Shown: positions 1 to 8,315 of the stretch, one piece after another | How positions within the stretch are numbered: the first letter of the stretch is position 1 | Layout of the letters: every line of letters begins with the position of its first letter | Source: Pirellulales bacterium | GTDB lineage: Bacteria > Planctomycetota > Planctomycetia > Pirellulales > JAEUIK01 | DNA length: 64,000 bases | Reading direction: 5' to 3' | Assembly (NCBI GenBank): GCA_019694455.1 | Contig: JAIBBY010000011.1 | Span: 1 to 64,000 of the forward strand | Position numbers and translations under genes: made by a program | The notes under the pieces: model-generated | The model's input: only the letters and a program-made list of their open reading frames with translations | What the model was told of the DNA's origin: nothing | Databases searched by the model: none

Positions 1-618
1 CGGCTCGATGCGACCCACGTACAAAATGAAGTCGCGCAGGCCGTACTCGCGCTCAAATAATTGCGCGTCGGCCTCGGCGAAATTTGGATCGGCCGCATTC
101 GGCACGACAGTTTGCCGCTGGCAATCGATTCCCACATGGCGCTCGATCTGCGCTGCCTCCGCCATCGAATTGGGCAACAACCGATCGACCGCCAGGTACA
201 GCCGCCGCCGCCAGTCTGGCAGTCTGGGAACTGAGCGCCGCGCCAGCATGCCGGCCGCGCCGCGCACGCGTGTAAGCAACGACGCGCGCTCGCGCCAACG
301 ACTGACCATGTCGAACCACACGATGGGCGACAACACCACCGCCAGGCCGCGCTGCTTCGCCGCCAGCACCGTGGGCAAATGCTCCGGCAAACTGCCAAAC
401 AAATGCAGGCAATCGAATCCGTCAAATCCTTCTTCCCAAGGGCGCCACGGACGCGCGTCAATTCCTTGTGTCGCGAGCGCGTCGGCCAGCGAGCGCATTT
501 GCACTTCGCCACCGCCCGGCGCGGCCAGCGCAGCGGTCGGTCCTGCCAGCCGCACACGCGGCGCGCTTCGCGCCGTTCGACTATCGCTTAACATCTCGCG
601 CAGCGCGTTCATCGCCAT
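1..618 (-). CDS. Glycosyltransferase family 4, N-terminal part (cut by window edge)
   Basis: About 206 residues of an open frame run off the left edge. The N-terminus contains the GT-B donor/acceptor pattern APGGGEVQM near residue 30, as in family 4 (GT-B) enzymes that read G-G-x-E. Further in are HLFGSLPEHL and, near the edge, the inter-domain phrase LYVGRIEP that usually opens the nucleotide-sugar-binding half. An in-frame stop lies at 658-660, so the start is the ATG at 618 or the one at 612; neither has a convincing Shine-Dalgarno. It is the last visible gene of the leftward glycan locus and is probably a cytoplasmic or membrane-associated sugar transferase. The substrate cannot be read. 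Confidence 0.8.
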   Translation of the reverse strand, partial: MAMNALREMLSDSRTARSAPRVRLAGPTAALAAPGGGEVQMRSLADALATQGIDARPWRPWEEGFDGFDCLHLFGSLPEHLPTVLAAKQRGLAVVLSPIVWFDMVSRWRERASLLTRVRGAAGMLARRSVPRLPDWRRRLYLAVDRLLPNSMAEAAQIERHVGIDCQRQTVVPNAADPNFAEADAQLFEREYGLRDFILYVGRIEP

Positions 619-737
619 CCGCTTTCGGCCGCGTGAGTTTCTGGAAGTGATCGCTGCTATCGACATCGATTGGTTTCGTGTGAGATGGTTTTGTGCTGTC
701 AACGACTTGGTTCTGGCCTGTGGCGATAGGATTCAGT

Positions 738-2375
738 TCAGTCCTTGATGCGCCGGAGGGTGCGTTTCATCCAGCCGCGCCAGGTGGTGACGCCAATCTC
801 CTCCACCGGCGTCACTTTTTCCCAATCCAGGTAGTTGCGCACGGCACTGCGAAGCCCTTGCGGCGGATCGATGCGAAACACCTGCTGAGGCGCGGGCGCG
901 CGCCGCGCCTGAAATGCCAGCGATTCGGGCGCTAGCGCCACCATCGACTCATCGAGCGGCACCGTGGCCACATGCTCGCCGCGCCAGTATTCGCCCGCGA
1001 TGCGATAACCGCGCGGGCGGTGATCGACCAACACGCAATACCCGCCATCGGCAGCAACTACGCGCGCCCTGACGCTCGCGCGACTGCGCCACCAGCGATC
1101 GAACTCGGTCATATTGGTAAGCCACACGGCAGACAAGTTGCCGACAGCCTCCAGCGCTGCGGTCAGCACGCGCGGATGCCGCCCAACGCGGCCATTGGGA
1201 TGCCCATACAAAAAGATGGGCTCACCGGCGTGGTACTTGGCTCTGACCAGCGCGGCAAAATGAACACAAAGTGCGTCAACCGCGGACTCAATCGCGGCAT
1301 CGCCGACCGTCTGCTCTTGGTCTCGCGTCAACACGCCGTGCTGCGCTTCGAGCAGGCTCAGCCTGCGAATCGTGGAATCGCCTCCCGCCACCTGGTCGAA
1401 CCAGAGCCGCGCCTTGGACCTGGCGACCTGCGAATCGTCGGCCACCGCCCGCGCATCGCGATTGCGATTCGCCAGCGCTTCGAGAAAGATGCCCAGGCAA
1501 ATCGGATGGATCGGAATCTGCAGCACGTTGCTGCCGACCGGAAAGAACGGCAACTCGTCGTGGGCCAGTCCAAACTCCGAGCTATGCGTAATGGCCAGCG
1601 ACTCCATCGCCGACAAGAGCGCCAAATTGAAGCGTCCATGAGGCGCCACGAACCCGCTCGGTTCGATGCCGCGCCGCCGCAAGGTTTCGATGCCGCGGCG
1701 GATGTTGCGAGAATTCTCTTCACTGTCTTGATAAGTGTGGTGCAGGTAGCCGTGCGACCCGACGTCCAAGCCGCGCAATCGGGCCAGCGCCTCGGTTTGC
1801 GATTCGTGAGTCGAAGCGCACACATAGTGACTCGTCGCCTGCTCGTAGCCCGCAATGGCGCCTAGCACGGCGTCGAAGTCGCCCGCGTCGAACTCATCGT
1901 GATCAAAGCGAAAATTGAAGGCGCTTTGGTATGGGAAGGGATACGCGCCTATGCGAAACCACACCCCTCCGCGCCGCTCCAACATCGCCCGCAGTCGCTC
2001 CATGACGTGTCGCCGCGTCGCCCGTTTGTCGACGCGAGCGACCTCCTCGCTCACCTGAAATCCGCCGATGCGCCAGCCTAGCCTCCCGCTGCGCTCATCG
2101 AGCAAATCCTCCAGCGGGTCACCGCGCCAGCCGTCGCGACAACCATCGACATCAATCGCCTGCTGACCCGTTACCAGGCCTTGCGGCGCCGGGCCGCGTG
2201 AGTCGAACAGCACAAACCGGCCGTCGATTCTGCCCGCGCGTCGTTCGACAAACGGCACACCTTCTTGGCCAAGCGCCAAGCGCAGTCCGGGCGGGACCCG
2301 ATCGAGGACTAGCGGTAGTAAGGGGGGCGCTGGTGCGAGCATGCTCTTCCGTGAGCTTTTTGATTGTGACGTCAC
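738..2375 (-). CDS. Polysaccharide deacetylase-like protein (545 aa)
   Basis: The middle of the protein looks like a NodB-type deacetylase barrel. FRFDHDEFD near residues 156-162 resembles the Asp pair of motif 1, and SHGYLHHTY near 207-215 resembles the metal-binding His-x3-His of motif 2. APHGRFN near 245 resembles motif 3, with APHG for the usual RPPxG. About 140 residues precede this core and about 150 follow it without a domain I recognise. No signal peptide or membrane helix is evident, so it may act on a lipid-linked or cytoplasmic precursor. It sits 23 bases downstream of the WaaE-like glycosyltransferase in the same leftward locus. An ATG at residue 12 is an alternative start. The motif assignment is by eye. 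Confidence 0.78.
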   Translation of the reverse strand: MTSQSKSSRKSMLAPAPPLLPLVLDRVPPGLRLALGQEGVPFVERRAGRIDGRFVLFDSRGPAPQGLVTGQQAIDVDGCRDGWRGDPLEDLLDERSGRLGWRIGGFQVSEEVARVDKRATRRHVMERLRAMLERRGGVWFRIGAYPFPYQSAFNFRFDHDEFDAGDFDAVLGAIAGYEQATSHYVCASTHESQTEALARLRGLDVGSHGYLHHTYQDSEENSRNIRRGIETLRRRGIEPSGFVAPHGRFNLALLSAMESLAITHSSEFGLAHDELPFFPVGSNVLQIPIHPICLGIFLEALANRNRDARAVADDSQVARSKARLWFDQVAGGDSTIRRLSLLEAQHGVLTRDQEQTVGDAAIESAVDALCVHFAALVRAKYHAGEPIFLYGHPNGRVGRHPRVLTAALEAVGNLSAVWLTNMTEFDRWWRSRASVRARVVAADGGYCVLVDHRPRGYRIAGEYWRGEHVATVPLDESMVALAPESLAFQARRAPAPQQVFRIDPPQGLRSAVRNYLDWEKVTPVEEIGVTTWRGWMKRTLRRIKD

Positions 2376-2398
2376 GGCATCGTGCCGCGTCGAGACGC

Positions 2399-3211
2399 TT
2401 AGATGCCCAGGGGACCGATGGTTGATTGCTTAAGCGGCCGTACCCAACTACCGTGCTGCCGCTCACGCCAAAGGGCGCGATGCGTCTTCGCCAGATTCCA
2501 TTCCGACCAGCCACTCAAGGCGCAAAACGCCCAGCCCGGCGGACCATCCAGCAGGCCCCGCTTCCACAGCAGGCGGCGAGCCAGCTCGCGCGGCGGGTTC
2601 CAAAACAGGTCGCGCCAGCGCGGCGCCGCTCCCTGGGCCACGCGAGCTAGCGCCTCAAGTCGCGTGTAATGACGCATTTTGCGACGAAACGTCGCCAAAT
2701 CAGGAATCGTCTCGTGCTCGAGCGCCGCGCTCAATCGTCCCACCTTCCCCGTGACGATTAGCCGCTCGTGAACTTCGCCGCGCCAGCTTCCGGCCCCGGC
2801 GCGAACCAGGCGAATCGGGGTGTCGTCTTGCGTGCCGCTATAGCGAAACTGCGCGCCGAAGATGCGACTGCGAATCGGCAATCGGTAAGCTTCGCGCTCC
2901 GCTCGCGCAATCGTCGATTGAATCTCCTCGATCAGCGCCGGCGTGAGCAACTCATCGGCATCGATGGCCAATGTCCATTCGCTAGTCGCCAAGCGCAGCG
3001 CTCGATTGCGCTGCGCGGCAAAATTGTCAAAGGGATGTTGATGTACCAACGCGCCGGCCGCTTGAGCCAGCTCGACTGTGCCGTCGGTCGAGCCGCCATC
3101 GACTACAACGACTTGATCAACCCAACCCAGCCGCGCCAACAGTCGCGGCAGATTCTCCGCTTCGTTAAGCGTGATGATTGTGGCCGAAATCGTGGGCCGC
3201 GGCCTGCTCAT
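2399..3211 (-). CDS. Glycosyltransferase family 2, WaaE/KdtX-like (270 aa)
   Basis: Starts with ISATIITLNEAENLPRLLAR, the usual GT-A opening of family 2, followed by VVVVDGGSTDGT (nucleotide-binding) and a DXD-type site in LAIDADELLTP near residue 90. Length and the C-terminal half (KMRHYTRLEALARV, then LARRLLWKRGLLDG) match the small LPS-core transferases of the WaaE/KdtX type, which add a sugar to an outer-core or lipid acceptor on the inner face of the membrane. The start ATG at 3211 overlaps the upstream stop as ATGA, so translation is coupled to the CDP-alcohol phosphatidyltransferase. The frame stays open further upstream, but that part reads as an antisense or out-of-frame shadow. Confidence 0.9.
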   Translation of the reverse strand: MSRPRPTISATIITLNEAENLPRLLARLGWVDQVVVVDGGSTDGTVELAQAAGALVHQHPFDNFAAQRNRALRLATSEWTLAIDADELLTPALIEEIQSTIARAEREAYRLPIRSRIFGAQFRYSGTQDDTPIRLVRAGAGSWRGEVHERLIVTGKVGRLSAALEHETIPDLATFRRKMRHYTRLEALARVAQGAAPRWRDLFWNPPRELARRLLWKRGLLDGPPGWAFCALSGWSEWNLAKTHRALWRERQHGSWVRPLKQSTIGPLGI

Positions 3212-3903
3212 GCCAAGACTCCTTGCCAGCGGCGATACACCAGCGCGTATCGAGCAAGCCAACGCAAGTTGTAGTATGCGGCAACCACCGCCAGCTCCAG
3301 CGTGAACTGTCCGGTCAGGATCGCCAGGGCACAGAGATGAATGCGCACATCGGCGTTGGCCGGCAGATGATAGAGCCCGCGCAACCACGATTCACTTGAT
3401 GTTCCAGTGACCGGCTGAGTTTCTGCCATGGAGATTGGCTCCGAACCAAGTCCGTACATCAACAGGTATTTGCCTCCCAAGAAAGCGACGATCGCTACGA
3501 TCGGCAGCGAAGATCCGCTGATCGAATGGGCCGCAAGCGCCATGGCGATGTGCAGACCCAGGTCGGCCAGCTCGTCGATGTTCGCGTCGAGCCAACCACC
3601 CAACGGGGTAGACGACGCCTGTCGACGCGCCAAAAGTCCATCGGTGCGATCGCAAAACCAGGCAGCCAGCACCAGACAACTAGCCAGCGAACAATGCGCC
3701 GGCAGCGCCACAATCCATGTTGCCGCCACCATCGCGCAGCCCAGACCTGCGAGAGTGAAGTAAATGGGCCGCGCGCTGGTGCCCGCCAGATACTCGGCCA
3801 CAACCTCCGCCAATGGCCGCAGATACCAGCGGGCAATTGGGTAGTTCTTGGCGCGGTTCCGTTCGTGGCTGACGACGGTATGAGGGAGTGACGCACTGCT
3901 CAT
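3208..3903 (-). CDS. CDP-alcohol phosphatidyltransferase family protein (231 aa), canonical motif
   Basis: Carries the complete CDP-alcohol phosphatidyltransferase signature: D85-x2-D88-G-x2-A-R-x8-G102-x3-D106-x3-D110. These residues bind two divalent metals and the CDP-linked donor. Hydrophobic segments flank the motif (about 47-68, 71-84, 113-150 and 190-215), as expected for an integral inner-membrane enzyme. Family members transfer a phospho-alcohol from a CDP donor to an alcohol acceptor, or the reverse. The location between two family-2 glycosyltransferases points to surface-glycan or glycolipid assembly rather than bulk phospholipid synthesis. The 3' end overlaps the next gene by 4 bases; the 5' end lies 4 bases after the preceding glycosyltransferase. 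The acceptor is unknown. Confidence 0.9.
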   Translation of the reverse strand: MSSASLPHTVVSHERNRAKNYPIARWYLRPLAEVVAEYLAGTSARPIYFTLAGLGCAMVAATWIVALPAHCSLASCLVLAAWFCDRTDGLLARRQASSTPLGGWLDANIDELADLGLHIAMALAAHSISGSSLPIVAIVAFLGGKYLLMYGLGSEPISMAETQPVTGTSSESWLRGLYHLPANADVRIHLCALAILTGQFTLELAVVAAYYNLRWLARYALVYRRWQGVLA

Positions 3904-3907
3904 CGCG

Positions 3908-4984
3908 TTATCTCGCTGCGGCGAGCTCCGAAGCGTGCGACGCGCTGCGTGACGACTGCCCTATCGCGCCAAGAGACGATTGCGGCTCCTCGTCCGTCGA
4001 GTCGCTCCGGTCGATCCGCGTGGGATGAAAGCGGCGAAAATAGTCGCGCTCGCGGCGCAAGGTTGCCAGCGAATCGGTGCGCCGGCTGACGTGCCCCATC
4101 TGTTGCCAGCGTCGCCAGGCCAACCAGACAGCCCGCGTGAATCGCCAGCGCTCGTCGCGCGGCGCCGCGATCGCTCGTAGCGGCTCGGCCAACAATCGCG
4201 CGCTGATGCCCGTGGCCTCCCGCAACCAGTGCGCCGGATGTCGCAGGTTTTTCCATTGGAACAACAGCGTGTTGCGCAGCGCCAGTTGATCCGACCCCGC
4301 GGCGCCATACACGTGATGAAACGTGGCCCCCCCGGCGTGATACGCCACCGCGCCCGGCACGTACCGCGCGTGCCAGCCGGCGCGAAACGCGCGATACACC
4401 AGATCGAGGTCCTCCAGGCGCCCGGGCAGAAACAAGGGATCGAATCCCCCCAGCTTGAGGAAGGCTTGTCGGCGAACCGCCATCACAGGGCCGGCGCAGG
4501 CCGTGCAGGCGGGGCGATCCGAGGCAACCATGTGCCCTGGATAAAAACAGGAGGCCTGCACCAAACCCAGACGCCACCGTACGGCGGTCTTGAGCCCCTC
4601 GTAGGTGACTCCGTCAAATCGACGGCATTGTGGCGCCGTCATGAAGCACGCAGCGCGCCCAGAACCCGCTTGTAGCGGCGCGACCAGGCGATCGATGGCG
4701 TCGTCGTCGAGCTTCACATCGTTATTAAGCAACAGCGCGACGTCGCATTCGATCTCCGCGAGCACGCTGTTGTAGCTGGTTAAACCAAAATTTGGGCGAT
4801 CGATCACTTCCACCGCGGGATGTTGCTTCGCCAAAAACGCGCGCGAATCGTCCGTAGAGCTGTTGTCGATCACCACCACGCGGGCGCCGCATCTCGCTCG
4901 GCGCGCGGCGGCTACCAGCGAGGGCAAACACTCCGCGAGCAACGCTCGACCGTTGTAGTTCAAAACCAACAATGGCACCGACAT
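3908..4984 (-). CDS. Glycosyltransferase family 2, rhamnosyltransferase-like (358 aa)
   Basis: Opens with VPLLVLNYNGRALLAECLPS and has VVVIDNSSTDDS near residue 35 and LLLNNDVKLDDDA near 85, the diphosphate-sugar and metal-binding parts of a family-2 GT-A domain. GPVMAVRRQAFLKLGGFDP near 165 and the ED of RLEDLDLVYRA near 190 are the acceptor-side motifs of the WbbL-like rhamnosyltransferase subgroup. The Arg-rich C-terminal tail (about 290-358) has no recognised domain. It is probably a cytoplasmic-face membrane-associated transferase building a repeat or core oligosaccharide. The gene runs in the leftward glycan operon, 4 bases before the canonical CDP-alcohol transferase; a 103-base gap separates it from the second CDP-alcohol transferase upstream. 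Confidence 0.9.
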   Translation of the reverse strand: MSVPLLVLNYNGRALLAECLPSLVAAARRARCGARVVVIDNSSTDDSRAFLAKQHPAVEVIDRPNFGLTSYNSVLAEIECDVALLLNNDVKLDDDAIDRLVAPLQAGSGRAACFMTAPQCRRFDGVTYEGLKTAVRWRLGLVQASCFYPGHMVASDRPACTACAGPVMAVRRQAFLKLGGFDPLFLPGRLEDLDLVYRAFRAGWHARYVPGAVAYHAGGATFHHVYGAAGSDQLALRNTLLFQWKNLRHPAHWLREATGISARLLAEPLRAIAAPRDERWRFTRAVWLAWRRWQQMGHVSRRTDSLATLRRERDYFRRFHPTRIDRSDSTDEEPQSSLGAIGQSSRSASHASELAAAR

Positions 4985-5087
4985 GCGCGCCGCTCGATCC
5001 CTGAGTCTGCTTGCGCTGGCATGCTGCGCAAATCAGGCATGCCTTTGCCCAACGGGCGGCCTACGATAGGACGATGGCCGAGGTGGG

Positions 5088-5990
5088 TCAAGACGATGCC
5101 GATGCGCCCACGTCGAAGTGCGGGCCTGGCATGTTGTGAACGCGCCACCACCCCTCTTGATACACGACCACCGAATTTGCGGGCGGCCGATACCAGGCGC
5201 TGTACTCGCGCTCCGCTTGCTGGCGACCGAGCATCCGATAGAGCGCCACCGCCGCGCGCATGCTAGCAGTTCCCGCAAGGATCAACACCACAACGCGCGC
5301 TAGCATTAGGCCTCCATCACCTACGACTAATTCCGCCAGCGAAGTGACGGCAATTAGATTCATCTGCACGTGTGTTTCGCACAACTTGGCGGCAAGCCAG
5401 CGAACGCGGCGAACAGCGCCGCTGGGCAGACTCTCCGCCGAGGGCCTCCCCCCTGCCCCGCCGGTGACTAGCAGTTGTCCCTCCACGCGCTTGAGTCGCT
5501 GGATAAACGCCTTATACCGCACGTCGGCTTGCAAGTGCAGTAGGAGCAGCGCCAAGCTCCACGCCACGCCGACATAAACCCACAGCGGCTCCAAGCGGCA
5601 CGCCGCGATGCCACCGCACAATCCCAGTGGCATAAGCAAGTGCAGTGTATGGTGCATGAGGTAATCGAGCGCCACCCCATCCAACGATTCCGTGCGCCGC
5701 AGCCGGGCAAGCTGGCCATCGACATGATCGAGCAAGTACCACAATTGCCACAGCACGCTACCAATGATCCACGACCAGGTGGCGCCAATCGCAAAACTGC
5801 CGGCGGCCGCCACCGCCAGCGCCCAGGCCCAAAGCGTGACCGCATTGGCCGAGATGCCCCAAGGGGCGATGGTCTGCGTCACGCGCAGCGCCATCGGTCG
5901 ACCAACCGTTCGCGCCATCCAGGTGCCCAACTCTCGATGGCCCAGCTTTTGACAGCGTGCTTCTAGTTCGCTCAATTCGAGTCGGCGCAT
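5088..5990 (-). CDS. CDP-alcohol phosphatidyltransferase family protein, variant active site (300 aa)
   Basis: The signature reads D88-x2-D91-G92-x2-A95-R96-x8-G105-x3-D109-x3-H113. The fourth Asp, which is the usual catalytic base, is His. Hydrophobic stretches around residues 48-66, 73-87, 115-125, 133-150 and 225-245 indicate an integral membrane protein. The ATG at 5990 lies inside the 3' end of the flippase gene (19-base overlap), so the two are co-translated. The frame continues upstream but reads as a shadow of the flippase. It could be an enzyme with an altered base, a transferase with a different acceptor, or a non-catalytic partner of the canonical paralogue about 1.2 kb downstream. 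Confidence 0.87.
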   Translation of the reverse strand: MRRLELSELEARCQKLGHRELGTWMARTVGRPMALRVTQTIAPWGISANAVTLWAWALAVAAAGSFAIGATWSWIIGSVLWQLWYLLDHVDGQLARLRRTESLDGVALDYLMHHTLHLLMPLGLCGGIAACRLEPLWVYVGVAWSLALLLLHLQADVRYKAFIQRLKRVEGQLLVTGGAGGRPSAESLPSGAVRRVRWLAAKLCETHVQMNLIAVTSLAELVVGDGGLMLARVVVLILAGTASMRAAVALYRMLGRQQAEREYSAWYRPPANSVVVYQEGWWRVHNMPGPHFDVGASASS

Positions 5991-7465
5991 CGACGATTCC
6001 TTGATTTTGCTCCTTGCCAGACGCAAAGCAGTATGGGAGACGAGGTCAGAACAAAAACGACGCCTCCCCAAGCGGCCATGTCGTGATCGGCGCCCTGCCG
6101 CATGGCGACGATCGCCAGACCGCCCACCGCCGAAAGGGCGATGCCCCAGTGACGGGCCCGCTCGCGCAACCGTAGTTCGCCGCCAAACGCCAGATGGCTC
6201 GCAATGATCAAATAAACGATCTCGCTGGCGGTCATTGCCCAGGCCACGCCGATCAGCCCCTGTCCGTGGGATATGGCCCACCAACCACCGATTCCAGAGA
6301 TTAGCATGCCGGGCATCAGCGCGGCGAGCGCCTTCCACGCGCGATCGACGACCAACAAGTGCTGATTCGCTGTGGCCGCCAGCGCCATCGCCACGGCGCC
6401 GGGCACACGCGCCGCAAGCGGCGCTAGTCCCGCGCGATAGTCCGGCAGGATGCTGCCCAGCAGCCAGGGCGCCAGAACGATTGCGGCCAGCCCTACAATG
6501 CTCATCGCGGCGGCGACAACTTCGCTGACCCGCGCGGCGAAGCGCGCCACCGACCGCGTGTCTTGCGAATGGCCGAACAGTTCCGCGTACTGCGGTCCCG
6601 CAACGATCGAAAACAAGCTCGCCATTCCGTTCAATTGCGCTGTCCCTAACAGAGCCAGGGAATAGCACCCCAGGTCAAACTCGCGCCGTGTGGAGCAAGT
6701 CAGAATGACCCAGCGATCCATGGAGAACGCTAACGTCGTCGCCAAGCCAACTAATAACATGGGCGCCCCGATCCGCAGCAATCGCCGCAATTCGGCGCGG
6801 TCCCACGACCAGGCGAGTCGCGGCGAGTTGTGCTCCACCAACGCCAGCGAGGCCAACAACGTGAGGGCTGTCGCCAGATACAGGCCCAACAGCCCCCACC
6901 ACCAAACCAAGAGCGCGCCGGCGCAGAGTGTCAATGTTGCTTCCGATAAGTTGACCAGCGATGTGACGCCGAACGATCGCCTGGCGCGCAATAGCGTCAC
7001 TTGAAACGAAACGTGTCGCTGCAAGACGACCAAGATCGACATCGCCGCAAGCCCCATCGACCATGCTCGCGCCGAGGGTCCGGCATCTTGGATGAGAATC
7101 ACCGTGGCCAAGGCCAAAAGTGCCAATCCATAAACAGCACTGCTCACGGTATTTGCGGTGAACGCCAGATTGGCGCACGCCGCGGCGGCGACATGGTCGC
7201 CACGTCCCCGAGCAATGGCCACCTCTCGCGCTGCCCCTTTGCTGACGCCCAGGTTGGCGTAGTTGGCGTAACCCAGCGCCATCTTGAGCGCTTGCCACAC
7301 CCCCATCTGCGCCGGATCGAGCAGCAATCGAAATAGGATGCTGGTACAGACGCCCAGCGCTTGGCATACCAAGGTCGCCGCCCCCACCAACAGACTGTCG
7401 GCAAGAAAGCGACGCCAGCCGGCGACGGGCGAAACGGCGCTGGTCTCGATCGTTATGCTCGACAC
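5972..7465 (-). CDS. Oligosaccharide flippase, Wzx/MATE-like (497 aa)
   Basis: A very hydrophobic protein with roughly twelve predicted membrane segments spread evenly from residue 20 to 490. The N-terminal phrase FLADSLLVGAATLVCQALGV and the later DPAQMGVWQALKMALGYANY match the polysaccharide-flippase (PST/Wzx) group of the MOP superfamily. Such proteins move undecaprenyl-linked or other lipid-linked oligosaccharides across the cytoplasmic membrane. It lies 24 bases after the degenerate HAD gene and overlaps the following CDP-alcohol transferase by 19 bases, consistent with one operon. No Wzy polymerase or Wzz chain-length regulator is visible in the window. Confidence 0.88.
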   Translation of the reverse strand: MSSITIETSAVSPVAGWRRFLADSLLVGAATLVCQALGVCTSILFRLLLDPAQMGVWQALKMALGYANYANLGVSKGAAREVAIARGRGDHVAAAACANLAFTANTVSSAVYGLALLALATVILIQDAGPSARAWSMGLAAMSILVVLQRHVSFQVTLLRARRSFGVTSLVNLSEATLTLCAGALLVWWWGLLGLYLATALTLLASLALVEHNSPRLAWSWDRAELRRLLRIGAPMLLVGLATTLAFSMDRWVILTCSTRREFDLGCYSLALLGTAQLNGMASLFSIVAGPQYAELFGHSQDTRSVARFAARVSEVVAAAMSIVGLAAIVLAPWLLGSILPDYRAGLAPLAARVPGAVAMALAATANQHLLVVDRAWKALAALMPGMLISGIGGWWAISHGQGLIGVAWAMTASEIVYLIIASHLAFGGELRLRERARHWGIALSAVGGLAIVAMRQGADHDMAAWGGVVFVLTSSPILLCVWQGAKSRNRRCADSN

Positions 7466-7489
7466 GTGTTCTGCACCCCTTGCCAGGAT

Positions 7490-8272
7490 TTAGACGCTGG
7501 CCAATTCACGTTGTTCAAGCGTCGCCATCAATTCTTCAATGCTGCCAATCTTCGCATCGCCGCGCAACACTGCTCCGCCAAGCCCGATCGTGCGCAGCCC
7601 GATGGCGGCCGCGCCCTCCAGGTCGCGGTCGGATGTCGACAAGAATGCGACTTCCGCCGCGGACAGGTTGAGTTGACCGACAGCGTGTCGATAGCCCGGC
7701 GCGGAGGGCTTGATGCAGCCGAGCTCAACCGACGAGACCACCGTCTCGAACATGCCGGCGAGTCCAAGTCTCTCAATGCGTTGCGACAACTCTTCGCTCG
7801 TATGCGCCGCGTCGGTGACGATGCCCATGCGCAGTCCCCGTTGCCGCAAGCGCGCGAGCGTCTTCTTCACTCCCGGAAACGGCAATACTTCAAACTCCAG
7901 ATCGCGACGACGCGACAGCCCGGCCGCCAGCGCCTCGTCGATCTCGCCCCGCGACAGGCCTTGCGCCCAAAGAAATGATTCCAGCGCTTCGCTAAACTCG
8001 CGCTGTCCACAGCGCACTGCGTTCAAGTAGCCTGTGATCCATTCGCGCTGCAGCGTCGCCGGCGTCAGATCGCCATGAAGCCGCTGAATCAATGCGGCCA
8101 TCCAGCGCCACCAGACCGTGGCGTCGTGCAAGACGCCAGACATTTCCATCAGCAGCGCGCTGACCGCCAACGGCGATGCGGCGCCCCGCGCTCCCCGCGA
8201 GCGTTCGTTGGCGTCGGGCGCCACCACGCGTTGGGCTGTCGCCCGTCGCGATTCTCCTTCCTGCATCGGCAT
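7490..8272 (-). CDS. HAD-superfamily-like protein with degenerate catalytic motifs (260 aa)
   Basis: The fold pattern is of an HAD-IA hydrolase: motif I region SALLMEMSGVLHD near residues 38-50, a helical cap, motif II GIVTDAAHT near 150-158, Lys188 in CIKPSAPGY, and a motif IV region STSDRDLEGA near 212-221. Three catalytic positions are changed. The nucleophile Asp is Glu43, the acid Asp two residues on is Ser45, and the first motif IV Asp is Thr213. Ordinary phosphatase activity is therefore doubtful. The start at 8272 is chosen for its AAAGGA five bases upstream; an in-frame ATG at 8296 lacks such a site. It sits between the cytidylyltransferase and the flippase, so a structural or regulatory role in the glycan pathway is an inference. 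Confidence 0.8.
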   Translation of the reverse strand: MPMQEGESRRATAQRVVAPDANERSRGARGAASPLAVSALLMEMSGVLHDATVWWRWMAALIQRLHGDLTPATLQREWITGYLNAVRCGQREFSEALESFLWAQGLSRGEIDEALAAGLSRRRDLEFEVLPFPGVKKTLARLRQRGLRMGIVTDAAHTSEELSQRIERLGLAGMFETVVSSVELGCIKPSAPGYRHAVGQLNLSAAEVAFLSTSDRDLEGAAAIGLRTIGLGGAVLRGDAKIGSIEELMATLEQRELASV

Positions 8273-8315
8273 GGGAATCCTTTCCACAGGCCGCATTGCG
8301 TCGGTTGCTCGCGTA

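Noticed and set aside
972-1865. Long open frame on the + strand, about 300 codons
   Set aside because: Antisense to the deacetylase-like gene; Arg- and Gln-rich composition with no family motif, as expected for a shadow frame in high-GC DNA.
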